From DATJCV01 sp963707665 (lineage in GTDB: Bacteria; Pseudomonadota; Gammaproteobacteria; Burkholderiales; Burkholderiaceae_D), in the NCBI GenBank assembly GCA_963707665.1, contig CAVPQU010000002.1, positions 186,001 through 250,000 on the forward strand: 64,000 bases of DNA, written 5' to 3'. A program made the translations under genes and the position numbers. Each line of letters begins with the position of its first letter. Position 1 is the stretch's first letter. Positions 8,976 through 18,016 of this stretch are shown piece after piece. A model generated the notes under the pieces. It saw only the letters and a list, made by a program, of their open reading frames with translations, was not told the DNA's origin and ran no database searches.

Positions 8976-9110
8976 CTAGACGCGGCGCACGGCCGTTTTG
9001 ATCAGGCTGGTGGGCAGCACCGGCGCCATCGCCAGCAGCACGATCGCGGCGCCGGTCAGCGCGATGGCTGCCGGCCCGGCGCGCAGCATGGCGAGGTCGG
9101 ACAGGCGCAT
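8976..9110 (-). CDS. Possible small membrane protein
   Basis: This is a 44-residue reading frame with one hydrophobic segment (AGPAAIALTGAAIVLLAMAPVLP) and a basic end (KTAVRRV). The frame stays open upstream to about 9296, so the true start is uncertain. It lies in the 470-base gap between the MFS gene and livK. Composition looks protein-like, but there is no convincing Shine-Dalgarno site and I do not recognise the family. Treat it as a weak candidate. Confidence 0.28.
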   Translation of the reverse strand: MRLSDLAMLRAGPAAIALTGAAIVLLAMAPVLPTSLIKTAVRRV

Positions 9111-9318
9111 CCAGTATTTTTCCAGATCGCTAACAGGAAGCGGCAGATCGGTCGCCACACGGCATAATACAGTTTGCACAAAAGCAATTGCGGAAGCTTG
9201 TCGTTTGCGCCCCTGCTTGTGCCATGGAATTTGAACCGCTACACTGCAACCCCTCGAATCGATCGATGGCCGCCCAACACGGGGCCGCAGCGGCAACCCC
9301 AGTCATGGAGAACAATCA

Positions 9319-10482
9319 ATGAAAACTAAATTACTGCATGTAGTTCTGCCGTCGTTATTGGCGCTGGCGTTTGCCGGCACCGCCTCGGCCCAGATCAAGG
9401 TCGGCGTTTCGGTTTCCGCCACTGGCCCGGCGGCTTCGCTCGGCATCCCGGAAAAAAATACCTTCGCCCTGCTGCCCAAGGAAATCGCCGGCAAGAGCGT
9501 CGAATACATCGTGCTGGACGATGCCTCCGACCCGACCACCGCGGTCAAGAATGTGCGCAAGCTGATTTCGGAAGACAAGGTGGACCTGCTGGTCGGCTCC
9601 ACCATCACCCCCAATTCGCTGGCCATGAGTGACGTCGCCGCCGAAACCAAGACGCCGATGATCACGATGGCGGCTTCGGCGTTGCTGATCGAACCGGTCG
9701 ACGCCAAGCGCGCCTGGATTTTCAAGACGCCGCAAAACGATTCCCACATGTCGACCGCGCTCACTGGCCACATGGCTGACCACGGCATCAAGCGCGTCGC
9801 CTTCATTGGCTTTTCCGATGCTTATGGCGAAGGCTGGTACAAGGAATTTTCGAAACTGGCCGAATTGCGCAAGATCCAGATCGTCGCCAATGAGCGCTTC
9901 GCCCGTCCCGACACCTCGGTCACCGGCCAGATCCTGAAGATCATGAGCACCAATCCGGACGCGGTGCTGATCGCCGGTTCCGGCACGCCGGCCGCACTGC
10001 CGCAAAAAACCCTGAAGGAACGCGGCTACAAGGGCGTCATCTACCAGACCCACGGCGTTGCCAACAACGATTTCCTGCGCGTGTGCGGCAAGGATTGCGA
10101 AGGCACCTGGTTGCCGTCCGGCCCGCTGTTGGTGGCGGAGCAGTTGCCGGATTCGAATCCGGTCAAGAAATCGGCGCTGACCTACAAGGCCGCCTATGAA
10201 AAAGCGTACGGCGCCGGCAGCGTTTCCACCTTCGGCGGCCACGCCTGGGATGCCGGCCAGTTGCTGGCCGCGGCCGCGCCGGTGGCGCTGAAAACCGCGC
10301 AGCCGGGCACGCCGGAATTCCGCAAGGCGCTGCGCGATGCGCTGGAAAACGTCAAGGACATGCCGGGTGCGCATGGCATCTTCAGCATGGGCCCGAACGA
10401 CCACCTCGGGCTGGACCAGCGCGCGCGCGTGATGGTGCAGATCGTCAAGGGCAAATGGAAGCTGGCTGACGCGGCAAAATAA
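9319..10482 (+). CDS. livK: Branched-chain amino-acid-type ABC transporter substrate-binding protein
   Basis: This is a periplasmic receptor of the LivK family, 387 residues, with a clear signal peptide cut after TASAQ. The mature protein starts QIKVGVSVSATGPAASLGIP and has the two-lobed binding-protein pattern with a cysteine pair (VCGKDCEG). It is the first gene of a complete liv cluster. A rho-independent terminator sits between it and livH, so it is probably made in excess over the membrane components. The ligand may be an aliphatic amino acid or an aromatic acid, because this family is broad. Confidence 0.92.
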   Translation: MKTKLLHVVLPSLLALAFAGTASAQIKVGVSVSATGPAASLGIPEKNTFALLPKEIAGKSVEYIVLDDASDPTTAVKNVRKLISEDKVDLLVGSTITPNSLAMSDVAAETKTPMITMAASALLIEPVDAKRAWIFKTPQNDSHMSTALTGHMADHGIKRVAFIGFSDAYGEGWYKEFSKLAELRKIQIVANERFARPDTSVTGQILKIMSTNPDAVLIAGSGTPAALPQKTLKERGYKGVIYQTHGVANNDFLRVCGKDCEGTWLPSGPLLVAEQLPDSNPVKKSALTYKAAYEKAYGAGSVSTFGGHAWDAGQLLAAAAPVALKTAQPGTPEFRKALRDALENVKDMPGAHGIFSMGPNDHLGLDQRARVMVQIVKGKWKLADAAK

Positions 10483-10502
10483 GGTTGCGCGGTAGAATCC
10501 CG

Positions 10503-10533
10503 GAAAAGGCGCGATAGGCATCGCGCCTTTTTC
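10503..10533 (+). terminator. Intercistronic rho-independent terminator or attenuator
   Basis: AAAAGGCGCGAT and ATCGCGCCTTTTT form a 12-bp stem with a 4-base loop followed by a T-rich tract, 20 bases after the livK stop and 25 bases before livH. Partial termination here would give more binding protein than permease, a common design in binding-protein transporters. Confidence 0.85.
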
Positions 10534-10558
10534 TTGTTTAAATCAATCGGGAATCGGA

Positions 10559-11614
10559 ATGGATTTGTCAATTGCCGCCATCCTGGTCCAGGACGGCATT
10601 ACCAGCGGCGCGATTTATGCGCTCCTGGCGCTGGCGCTGGTACTGGTATTTTCGGTCACGCGAGTGATCTTCATCCCGCAAGGCGAATTCGTCGCCTTCG
10701 GTGCGCTGACGCTGGCGGCGATGCAGTCGGACAAATTTCCGCAATCGGCCACGCTGCTGGTCGGCATGGGCGGCTTGACCTTCGTCTATGAAGTTGTCGC
10801 CAACCTGCGTAGCGCCGAGCGCCGGCGCGGCGCCGTGCGCGCGATTGCGCTGGCGTGCGGCAAATTCGTGCTGTTGCCGCTGGCGATATGGTTCCTCACG
10901 CGCAGCGTCGGTCACGCCGCGCTGCCGCTCGCCTGGCAAGTGCTGCTGACGCTGGCGATCGTGATCCCGATGGGGCCGATGGTGTACCGGCTCGCCTTCC
11001 AGCCGCTGGCCGAAGCCAGCACGCTGGTGCTGCTGATTGTCGCCGTCGGCGTGCATTTCGCGCTGACCGGACTCGGCCTGTTGATGTTCGGCGCCGAAGG
11101 CTCGCGCACCACGCCATTTTCGGACGCGAGAATCGAGATCGGCGCGCTCGCCATCACCGGCCAGAGCATCGTCATCGTTGGCGTCTCGATCGCGCTGATC
11201 GTCGCGCTCTACCTGTATTTCGAACGTACGCTGTCGGGCAAGGCGCTGCGTGCGACTGCCGTCAACCGCCTCGGCGCGCGCCTGGTCGGCATCGGCACCA
11301 CCCAGGCCGGGCGCCTGGCGTTTACCCTGGCCGCTGCCATGGGCGCATTGTGCGGGGTGCTGATCGCGCCCTTGACGACCGTGTATTACGACAGCGGTTT
11401 TCTGATCGGCCTGAAAGGCTTCGTCGGCGCCATCATCGGCGGCATGGGTAGTTATCCGGTGGCGGCCGCAGGTGCGATCCTGGTCGGCCTCTTGGAGTCG
11501 TATTCCTCGTTCTGGGCCAGCGCCTTCAAGGAAGTGATCGTGTTTACGCTGATCATCCCGGTGCTGCTGTGGCGCTCGCTGACTTCGCGCCAGGTTGAAG
11601 AGGAGGAAGAGTGA
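10559..11614 (+). CDS. livH: Branched-chain amino-acid ABC transporter permease LivH
   Basis: This 351-residue integral membrane protein is the LivH-type half of the translocation channel. The family signature around the cytoplasmic coupling loop is visible (GKALRATAVNRLGARLVGI), with GFVGAIIGGMGSYPVAAAGAILVGLLE near the C-terminus. It is a little longer than E. coli LivH (308 residues) because of an insert around residues 75-125. Its stop overlaps the next start (TGATG), so translation is coupled to the LivM-LivG gene. Confidence 0.93.
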   Translation: MDLSIAAILVQDGITSGAIYALLALALVLVFSVTRVIFIPQGEFVAFGALTLAAMQSDKFPQSATLLVGMGGLTFVYEVVANLRSAERRRGAVRAIALACGKFVLLPLAIWFLTRSVGHAALPLAWQVLLTLAIVIPMGPMVYRLAFQPLAEASTLVLLIVAVGVHFALTGLGLLMFGAEGSRTTPFSDARIEIGALAITGQSIVIVGVSIALIVALYLYFERTLSGKALRATAVNRLGARLVGIGTTQAGRLAFTLAAAMGALCGVLIAPLTTVYYDSGFLIGLKGFVGAIIGGMGSYPVAAAGAILVGLLESYSSFWASAFKEVIVFTLIIPVLLWRSLTSRQVEEEEE

Positions 11615-13395
11615 TGCGCAAGTTCTTCCTGCTGTTCATCGCCGCGATCGCGCTGTTGCCATTGTTGCCGACGCCGGAATTCTGGATCACGTTGGCCAAC
11701 TACATCGGCCTGTATGCGATCGTCGCGCTGGGACTGGTGCTGCTGACCGGAGTCGGGGGCCTGACCTCGTTCGGCCAGGCCGCCTTCGTCGGTCTCGGCG
11801 CCTATTCGACCGCCTACCTGACCACACAGTTTGGGCTATCGCCGTGGATCGGCCTGGTCGCTGGCCTAGTCATCACCGCCGGCGCCGCCTTTGCGCTGGG
11901 CGCGATCACGATGCGGCTGTCGGGCCACTACCTGCCGCTCGGTACCATCGCCTGGGGCTTGTCGCTGTTCTTCCTGTTCGGCAATCTGGAATTCCTCGGC
12001 AAGTACGACGGCATCAACGGCATCCCGTCGATCAACCTGTTCGGCATCTCGCTTTCCAGCGGACGCGAGATCTACTTCCTGATCTGGCTGGTGGTGATCC
12101 TGGCCGTGATCGCGGTGCAGAATCTGCTCAACTCGCGCCCGGGGCGCGCCATCCGGGCCTTGAAGGGCGGCGGCGTGATGGCCGAGGCGATGGGTGTCAA
12201 TACCGCCTGGATGAAGATCGTGATCTTCGTGCTGGCTGCGCTCCTGGCCTGCATCTCCGGCTGGCTGTATGCGCATCTGCAACGGGCCGTGAACCCGACC
12301 CCGTTCGGCCTGAACGCGGGCATTGAATACCTGTTCATGGCGGTGGTCGGCGGCGCCGGCTATGTCTGGGGCGCGATTCTCGGCGCCACGCTGCTGACCC
12401 TGCTGAAAGACCAGTTGCAATCGATTTTGCCGGCGCTCCTGGGCAGCAACGGCAACTTCGAAATGATCGTGTTCGGCATCATGATGGTGCTGCTGCTACA
12501 GCGCGCGCGCGACGGCCTGTGGCCGTATATCCGCAAGTGGTACCCGCAACGGCCGGTGGCGCTGGCACCGGCCACGGCGGCCGCGCTGCCGATACGCGAG
12601 CGGCACGCGGACGGCGCCGTGGTGCTCGAGGTTGCCGCGGCGCGCAAGGAGTTTGGCGGCCTGGTGGCAGTCAATGACCTGGCGTTCACGGTGCGCGCCG
12701 GCGAAATCATGGGCTTGATCGGTCCCAACGGCGCCGGCAAGTCGACCATGTTCAACCTGGTGACCGGCGTGCTGCCGGTGACCAGCGGCGAAATCCGCTT
12801 CCGCGACGGCGGCGGCCTGCAGCGGATCGATGGCCTGCCGTCGCGCGAGATCGTCCGGCGCGGCATCGGCCGCACCTTCCAGCACGTACGCCTGCTGCCG
12901 GCCATGAGCGTGCTGGAAAACGTCGCTATCGGCGCCCATCTGCGCGGCACGCACGGCGACGTCGCCGGCATCTTCACCAGCATCGCCCGCCTCAACAAGG
13001 CCGAAGAGCAGACCCTGCTGTTCGAAGCCAAGCAGCAGCTGGAGCGCGTCGGCCTCGGCGACCTGCTGTACGAAGAGGCCGGCAGCCTGGCGCTGGGCCA
13101 GCAGCGCATCCTGGAAATCGCGCGCGCGCTGTGCTGCGACCCGACCTTGCTGCTGCTGGACGAGCCGGCCGCCGGCCTGCGCTACAAGGAAAAGCAGGCG
13201 CTGGCCGAGTTGCTGCAGAAACTGAAGGCCGAGGGCATGAGCATCCTGCTGGTCGAGCATGACATGGATTTCGTGATGAACCTGACCGACCGCCTGGTGG
13301 TGATGGAATTCGGCACCAAGATCGCCGAAGGCTTGCCGGCCGAGGTACAGCAAAATCCCGCGGTGCTGGAAGCCTATCTGGGCGGCATCGATTGA
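11614..13395 (+). CDS. livM: LivM-LivG fusion: ABC permease with ATP-binding domain
   Basis: One 593-residue polypeptide carries a LivM permease (about residues 1-305) and a LivG ATPase (about 340-593). The permease half shows GLTSFGQAAFVGLGAYSTAY and AVVGGAGYVWGAILGA. The ATPase half has Walker A GPNGAGKST, the signature SLALGQQRILEIARAL and Walker B LLLLDEPAAGL. The ATG at 11614 overlaps the livH stop and has a good Shine-Dalgarno site (AGGAGGA); a GTG at 11611 is the alternative. There is no frame disruption at the junction. I recall this fusion from other Burkholderiales, so it is probably genuine. Confidence 0.93.
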   Translation: MRKFFLLFIAAIALLPLLPTPEFWITLANYIGLYAIVALGLVLLTGVGGLTSFGQAAFVGLGAYSTAYLTTQFGLSPWIGLVAGLVITAGAAFALGAITMRLSGHYLPLGTIAWGLSLFFLFGNLEFLGKYDGINGIPSINLFGISLSSGREIYFLIWLVVILAVIAVQNLLNSRPGRAIRALKGGGVMAEAMGVNTAWMKIVIFVLAALLACISGWLYAHLQRAVNPTPFGLNAGIEYLFMAVVGGAGYVWGAILGATLLTLLKDQLQSILPALLGSNGNFEMIVFGIMMVLLLQRARDGLWPYIRKWYPQRPVALAPATAAALPIRERHADGAVVLEVAAARKEFGGLVAVNDLAFTVRAGEIMGLIGPNGAGKSTMFNLVTGVLPVTSGEIRFRDGGGLQRIDGLPSREIVRRGIGRTFQHVRLLPAMSVLENVAIGAHLRGTHGDVAGIFTSIARLNKAEEQTLLFEAKQQLERVGLGDLLYEEAGSLALGQQRILEIARALCCDPTLLLLDEPAAGLRYKEKQALAELLQKLKAEGMSILLVEHDMDFVMNLTDRLVVMEFGTKIAEGLPAEVQQNPAVLEAYLGGID

Positions 13396-13414
13396 TTGAG
13401 AGAAGGAAACTCGG

Positions 13415-14162
13415 ATGACAACGCCTAGTTCTGCAGGTCACTGACCTGCGTGTCGCCTACGGCAAGGTCGAGGCGCTGCACGGCGCCAGTCTGACGGTCG
13501 GCGCCGGCCAGATCGTGACCGTGATCGGCCCCAACGGCGCCGGCAAATCAACCATGCTGAACGCGATCGCCGGCGCCTTGCCGAATAACGGCACGATGCA
13601 AGGGCAGATCAGTTTGCTCGGGCACGACCTGGACGGCGTGCCGATCGAGGCGCGGGTGGCGCGCGGCATGTGCCTGGTGCCGGAAAAGCGCGAACTGTTC
13701 GCCAGCATGAGCGTGGAAGACAACCTGCTGCTGGGCAGCTACCGCCGCTACAAGGCGCACGAAAAAGACTACGCCGACCAGATGGCGGTGGTGTACGACC
13801 TGTTCCCGCGCCTGCGCGAACGGCGCCGGCAGGAAGCCGGCACGCTGTCCGGCGGCGAACGGCAGATGCTGGCGGTGGGGCGGGCGCTGATGGCCAAGCC
13901 GCAGTTGCTGATGCTGGACGAGCCCAGCCTGGGGCTGGCGCCGCTGATCGTGAAGGAAATCTTCCACATCATCGTGCGCCTGAAACAGACCGGAGTGGCG
14001 ATCCTGCTGGTCGAGCAGAACGCGCGCGCGGCGCTGCAGGCGGCCGACCATGCGTACGTGCTGGAAACCGGCGACATGGTGCTGGAAGGACCGGCGACGC
14101 AATTGGCCAATGATCCGAAGGTGATCGATACCTATCTGGGGCTGGCAAAAAAGGCGGGCTAG
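13415..14162 (+). CDS. livF: Branched-chain amino-acid ABC transporter ATP-binding protein LivF (start disrupted by one base)
   Basis: LivF is the second ATPase of the liv system. The body has Walker A GPNGAGKST, the signature TLSGGERQMLAVGRAL and Walker B LLMLDEPSLGL. A good ribosome-binding site (AGAAGGAAA) precedes ATG 13415, but reading from there reaches a stop after nine codons. Removing one A at about 13427 gives MTTPVLQVTDLRVAYGKVEA, the normal LivF N-terminus, joined to the rest. I read this as a one-base insertion, more likely a sequence error than a real mutation. The first in-frame ATG of the intact part, at 13515, would cut off the first 30 or so residues. Confidence 0.88.
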
Positions 14163-14251
14163 CGGCGACCGCGGCTCCTTCGCTTGGTATCTGGAGTATG
14201 CCTAAAATTCTCAAGTTGCACGCGCGAAAAGCGCTACTGCAATTGGGAGTA

Positions 14252-15058
14252 TCAGGACTCGGGTGATGCCGGCGCAGCGGATTCCTGTGCCTGGCCGCAG
14301 ACTGTGCAGGCCGGATTGCGCGCGATGCCGATGCTGCTCCATTCCATGCTGCGGGCGTCCAGCAGCAGCAGCCGGCCAGCCAGCGACGGCTGAATCCCCA
14401 TCACCAGTTTCAGTGCTTCGGCCGCCTGCATGGAGCCGATGATGCCAACCAGCGGCGCAAACACGCCCATGCTGGCGCAACTGACTTCCTCGAACTGCTG
14501 CTCCGGCGGAAACAGGCAGGCGTAACAGGGCGACGCGCTGCTGCGCGCATCGAAGACACTGATCTGGCCGTCGAAACGGATGGCGGCGCCCGATACCAGC
14601 GGCACCCGCTGCCGCACGCAGGCCTGATTCAGCGCGTGGCGGGTAGCGAAGTTATCGGTGCAATCGAGCGCGACGTCGACATCCGCCAGCAGCGTCGTCA
14701 GCCGGGCGCCGTCGACCCGTTCGTTCACGGTGACCAATTCGACCTCCGGGTTGATCTGCGCCAGGGCCTGCCGCGCCGACTCGGTCTTGGCCGCGCCGAT
14801 GCGCGCGGTGGTATGCAGGATCTGGCGCTGCAGGTTGGTCAGGTCGACCACGTCGTCGTCGATCAGCGTGATCTTGCCGATGCCGGCCGCTGCCAGGTAT
14901 AGCGCGGCCGGTGAGCCGAGGCCGCCGGCGCCAAGCACCAGTGCATGCGCGGCGCGCACTCGCTGCATGCCGTCAATCCCGATCTCGTCGAGCAGGATAT
15001 GGCGCGAGTAGCGCAACAGCTGGTTGTCGTTCATCGCTTCAGCAGAATAGTTTGCCAT
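14252..15058 (-). CDS. HesA/MoeB/ThiF-family E1-like adenylyltransferase
   Basis: This enzyme type adenylates the C-terminal glycine of small sulfur-carrier proteins such as MoaD or ThiS. The N-terminus (QLLRYSRHILLDEIG) and nucleotide-binding loop (VLGAGGLGSPAALYLAAAG) are typical. So are the catalytic arginine region (DLTNLQRQILH) and CTDNFATRHALN. Two CxxC pairs (CYAC and CTVC) should bind structural zinc. The start is ambiguous: ATG 15058 gives 268 residues and ATG 15034 gives 260 and fits the family better, while upstream signals slightly favour 15058. No carrier-protein gene is adjacent, so molybdopterin or thiamine use cannot be decided. Confidence 0.88.
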   Translation of the reverse strand: MANYSAEAMNDNQLLRYSRHILLDEIGIDGMQRVRAAHALVLGAGGLGSPAALYLAAAGIGKITLIDDDVVDLTNLQRQILHTTARIGAAKTESARQALAQINPEVELVTVNERVDGARLTTLLADVDVALDCTDNFATRHALNQACVRQRVPLVSGAAIRFDGQISVFDARSSASPCYACLFPPEQQFEEVSCASMGVFAPLVGIIGSMQAAEALKLVMGIQPSLAGRLLLLDARSMEWSSIGIARNPACTVCGQAQESAAPASPES

Positions 15059-15073
15059 CGGGCATCCCCAAAC

Positions 15074-15097
15074 AAAAGGCCGCATCGCTGCGGCCTG
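15074..15097 (-). terminator. Rho-independent terminator downstream of ctpA
   Basis: On the minus strand an 8-bp stem (AGGCCGCA / TGCGGCCT) with a 4-base loop is followed by TTTTG. It lies between the ctpA stop at 15163 and the start of the MoeB/ThiF gene, so it should end the gpmA-envC-ctpA transcript. Confidence 0.8.
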
Positions 15098-15162
15098 ATG
15101 GCATGTCCGCTCAGGGTGGTGGCGAATTGCCGGCCCCACCCCAAGAATCGTTCAGGCCGGAA

Positions 15163-16626
15163 TTATTTTTTCTCGTCCTCAGGAGCCTGATTGATGCTCG
15201 GCTCCTTCTTGTTTTCCACTACCTTGGCCGACGACAACTGCACCGGTTTGCCCTTCAATTGATTGAGGGCCTGGGTCAGCTGGAAATCTTCCTTGCTGCC
15301 GAATTCGAGCGGCTTGCGCTTTTTGGCCAGCGCCAGCAGGCGCTGTTCCTCTTCCAGCTCATCCACCTTGGGGCTGCTGTCCGATTCGGCGCTCTTGTCC
15401 TTATCGTTGGACAGATGCTTGGTCAGATCGGCTTCACGTAGCCGCATGCCGTTCAAGCCGTCGCCATCAGCGTATTCGTCCACCATCAGGTCCGGCACGA
15501 TGCCCTTGGCCTGGATCGAACGGCCGTTCGGCGTGTAGTAGCGGGCGGTGGTCAGCTTGACAGCGGTATCGCGGTCCGGCGGCAGGGCCACGATCGACTG
15601 CACCGAGCCTTTGCCGAAGGTTTGCGTTCCCATGACCAGCGCCCGCTTGTAATCCTGCAGGGCGCCGGCAACGATCTCGGAGGCCGAGGCCGAGCCGGAA
15701 TTCACCAGCACGATCAGCGGCACGTTCTTCACCGCTTCCGGCAGTTTCGCCAGCGGATCGCCGAGCGGCCCCGAGGAGTAGTACTCGCGCTTGGCGTAGA
15801 ACGTCGCTTTCGAGCCGGCCAGTTGACCATTGGTGGAAACGATCACCGCATCTTTCGGCAGAAAGGCGGCGGCTACCCCGATCGCGCCCGGCAATACGCC
15901 GCCCGGATCATTGCGCAAGTCGAGCACCAGACCTTTCAGATTCGGGTCCTCGCTGTACAGCAGGTTGATTTTTTTCGCCATGTCGGCCACGGTCGGTTCC
16001 TGGAACTGCGACACGCGCAGCCAGCCGTAACCCGGCTCGACCATCTTCGCCTTCACGCTCTGCACCCGGATCTCCTGCCGGATGATGGTGATGATGACCG
16101 GCTTGTCCTCGTCCTTGCGGGCGATGGTCAGCGTGATCTTGGTGTTCGGTTCGCCGCGCATGCGCTTGACCGCCTGGTCCAGCGTCATGCCCTTGACCGG
16201 TGTCGTGTCGAGCCGGGTGATCAGGTCGCCAGCCTTGATGCCGGCACGATAGGCGGGCGAATCCTCGATCGGCGAGATGACCTTGACGTAGCCGTCTTCC
16301 ATCCCGACTTCGATGCCGAGGCCGACGAACTTGCCTTGTGTGCCCTCGCGCAATTCCTTGAATGCCTTCTTGTCGAGGTAGGAGGAGTGCGGGTCGAGCG
16401 ACGCCACCATGCCGGAGATCGCCTCGGTCAGCAGCTTCTTGTCTTCCACCGATTCAACATAGTCGGACTTGATCAGGCCGAACACATCCGCCAGTTGCCG
16501 CAACTCTTCGACCGGCAACGGCGAACCGGCGTTTTTTTGCGCCAGCGCATCGAACTGCATCGAGGCCGCAATGCCGGCCACCAGACCGAGGCCGATGAGG
16601 CCGAAATTCTTCAGTTTGCTACCCAT
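15163..16626 (-). CDS. ctpA: Carboxy-terminal processing protease (S41 family)
   Basis: This 487-residue periplasmic serine protease has an N-terminal signal or anchor segment (NFGLIGLGLVAGIAAS). A PDZ domain follows at about residues 90-170 (GIEVGMEDGYVKVISPIEDSPAYRAG begins it), then the S41 core. The catalytic serine lies in NSGSASASEIVAGALQD and the lysine in TQTFGKGSVQSI. Such proteases trim envelope proteins and peptidoglycan hydrolases. It sits 3 bases after envC in the gpmA-envC-ctpA run. The C-terminal tail after about residue 400 is charged and low-complexity. Confidence 0.93.
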   Translation of the reverse strand: MGSKLKNFGLIGLGLVAGIAASMQFDALAQKNAGSPLPVEELRQLADVFGLIKSDYVESVEDKKLLTEAISGMVASLDPHSSYLDKKAFKELREGTQGKFVGLGIEVGMEDGYVKVISPIEDSPAYRAGIKAGDLITRLDTTPVKGMTLDQAVKRMRGEPNTKITLTIARKDEDKPVIITIIRQEIRVQSVKAKMVEPGYGWLRVSQFQEPTVADMAKKINLLYSEDPNLKGLVLDLRNDPGGVLPGAIGVAAAFLPKDAVIVSTNGQLAGSKATFYAKREYYSSGPLGDPLAKLPEAVKNVPLIVLVNSGSASASEIVAGALQDYKRALVMGTQTFGKGSVQSIVALPPDRDTAVKLTTARYYTPNGRSIQAKGIVPDLMVDEYADGDGLNGMRLREADLTKHLSNDKDKSAESDSSPKVDELEEEQRLLALAKKRKPLEFGSKEDFQLTQALNQLKGKPVQLSSAKVVENKKEPSINQAPEDEKK

Positions 16627-16629
16627 TGA

Positions 16630-18012
16630 TCACCTAGTTGTCACCCATCCGAGAGGGTCGAATGCCCGGCCCTGATATCGCATTTCAAAGTATAAACCCG
16701 ATTCCTCGTTGCCACCGGTATTTCCGGTGCGGGCCACGATCTCGCCTCCTTTTACCTGATCGCCGGGCCGCTTCAGCAGGGCCTGATTGTTGCCGTAAAT
16801 CGTCAGATACTGGCTGCCGTGGTCGACGATGAGCAAATTGCCGAAGCCACGCAACCAGTCGGCGAACACGACTCGCCCATCGGCCACCGTTTTCACCGGG
16901 CTGCCTTCGGCGGCGCGGATGAACAGGCCTTTCCATCCGGAGCCGGAGCCGTCACTGCGCCGGCCGCCAAATTTCGCCGTGATGTCGCCTGCCACCGGCA
17001 AGCGCAAGTGGCCGCGCAGAGCGGCAAAGGCGCGCCCGGCTTGGGCGCCGGCCTCCGGCGTGAGCTCATTCTGAGCCAGCGCGCGTGCTGGCGGCTCATC
17101 GTCGTCGATGGCGTCAGGGTTGGCAGCGCGGTTCTTTCCTGCCGCGGCGGCGCGCTGTTTTTCCTCTGCCGCGCGCGCCTGCGCCAACTGTTCCTGGCGA
17201 CGTTTTTCGCGGGCCGCGGCTTCCGCCTTTTTCTGCTCCTCGATCAGGCGCGATAGTTGATCCACCAGACGGCCGAGGCGCTGTTCGTCGCGCGCGATGC
17301 TGCCAGCTTGCTTGCGTTGTTCCGCCAGTGTGCCCGCCAACTGCGCCAGCAGCGTGGCGCGGTGCGCCTTTTCGGTTTGCAGCCGGGCTTTTTGCTGTTG
17401 CTGCTCCTGGGCAATTTCATCCAGTTCGTCGCGCGCGTTGCGAGTCTCGGCCTGATTCTGTTCAACTGCCTGCAAGTTCGCCCGCAGCGCCTCGATCAGG
17501 CTGGCTTGTGCCTGCGAGACATAACCGAAGTAGTGCAGGTCGCGATTGATGCGGTTCGGGTTATCGCCGGACAGCAACAGTTTTAGCCGGTCTTCATTGC
17601 CGGCTGCATATTGGCCGCGCAACAGCTTGGCCAGCCGTTTTTGCTGGACCGCTACGGTGGCGGCCAGTTCCGTGTGCTGGCGGGTAAGGCGTTCGAGTCG
17701 GCCTTGGGTTAATTTTTGCTCTTGCGCCAGATCATGCAACGCGCGGTCGGCTTTCGAGATGGCGCTTTCCGCCTCGGCCAAGGCGTCGGCCGCTTGGCCA
17801 TGCGCGCTTTCCGTCTGATCGATCGAACGCTTCAATGCGTTCAATTGTTGCCGCAGTTCGGCGCGTTCGCTTTCGACGGTCTGCTTTTGCCGGCTGCGCT
17901 CGGTCAGTTTGGGCGCCGGCTGCGCCAAGGCGCCGACGCTGCTGGTCAATAGCAGCGTCAGCAGCAGTCGTGCGAGCAGCGGCTGGAGAGGGCGAAGCGG
18001 GAAATTGCGCAA
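16630..18012 (-). CDS. envC: EnvC-like murein hydrolase activator with degenerate LytM domain
   Basis: This 460-residue protein has a signal peptide (cut near ALAQP), a long coiled-coil region (about residues 35-260) and a C-terminal LytM/M23 domain (about 345-460). The final domain lacks the expected zinc ligands: the HxH position reads LYFEM and the upstream histidine/aspartate site is also replaced. This matches EnvC, which activates AmiA/AmiB amidases at the septum and does not cleave by itself. The gene lies 4 bases after gpmA and 3 bases before ctpA. Confidence 0.88.
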   Translation of the reverse strand: MRNFPLRPLQPLLARLLLTLLLTSSVGALAQPAPKLTERSRQKQTVESERAELRQQLNALKRSIDQTESAHGQAADALAEAESAISKADRALHDLAQEQKLTQGRLERLTRQHTELAATVAVQQKRLAKLLRGQYAAGNEDRLKLLLSGDNPNRINRDLHYFGYVSQAQASLIEALRANLQAVEQNQAETRNARDELDEIAQEQQQQKARLQTEKAHRATLLAQLAGTLAEQRKQAGSIARDEQRLGRLVDQLSRLIEEQKKAEAAAREKRRQEQLAQARAAEEKQRAAAAGKNRAANPDAIDDDEPPARALAQNELTPEAGAQAGRAFAALRGHLRLPVAGDITAKFGGRRSDGSGSGWKGLFIRAAEGSPVKTVADGRVVFADWLRGFGNLLIVDHGSQYLTIYGNNQALLKRPGDQVKGGEIVARTGNTGGNEESGLYFEMRYQGRAFDPLGWVTTR

Positions 18013-18016
18013 GGTG

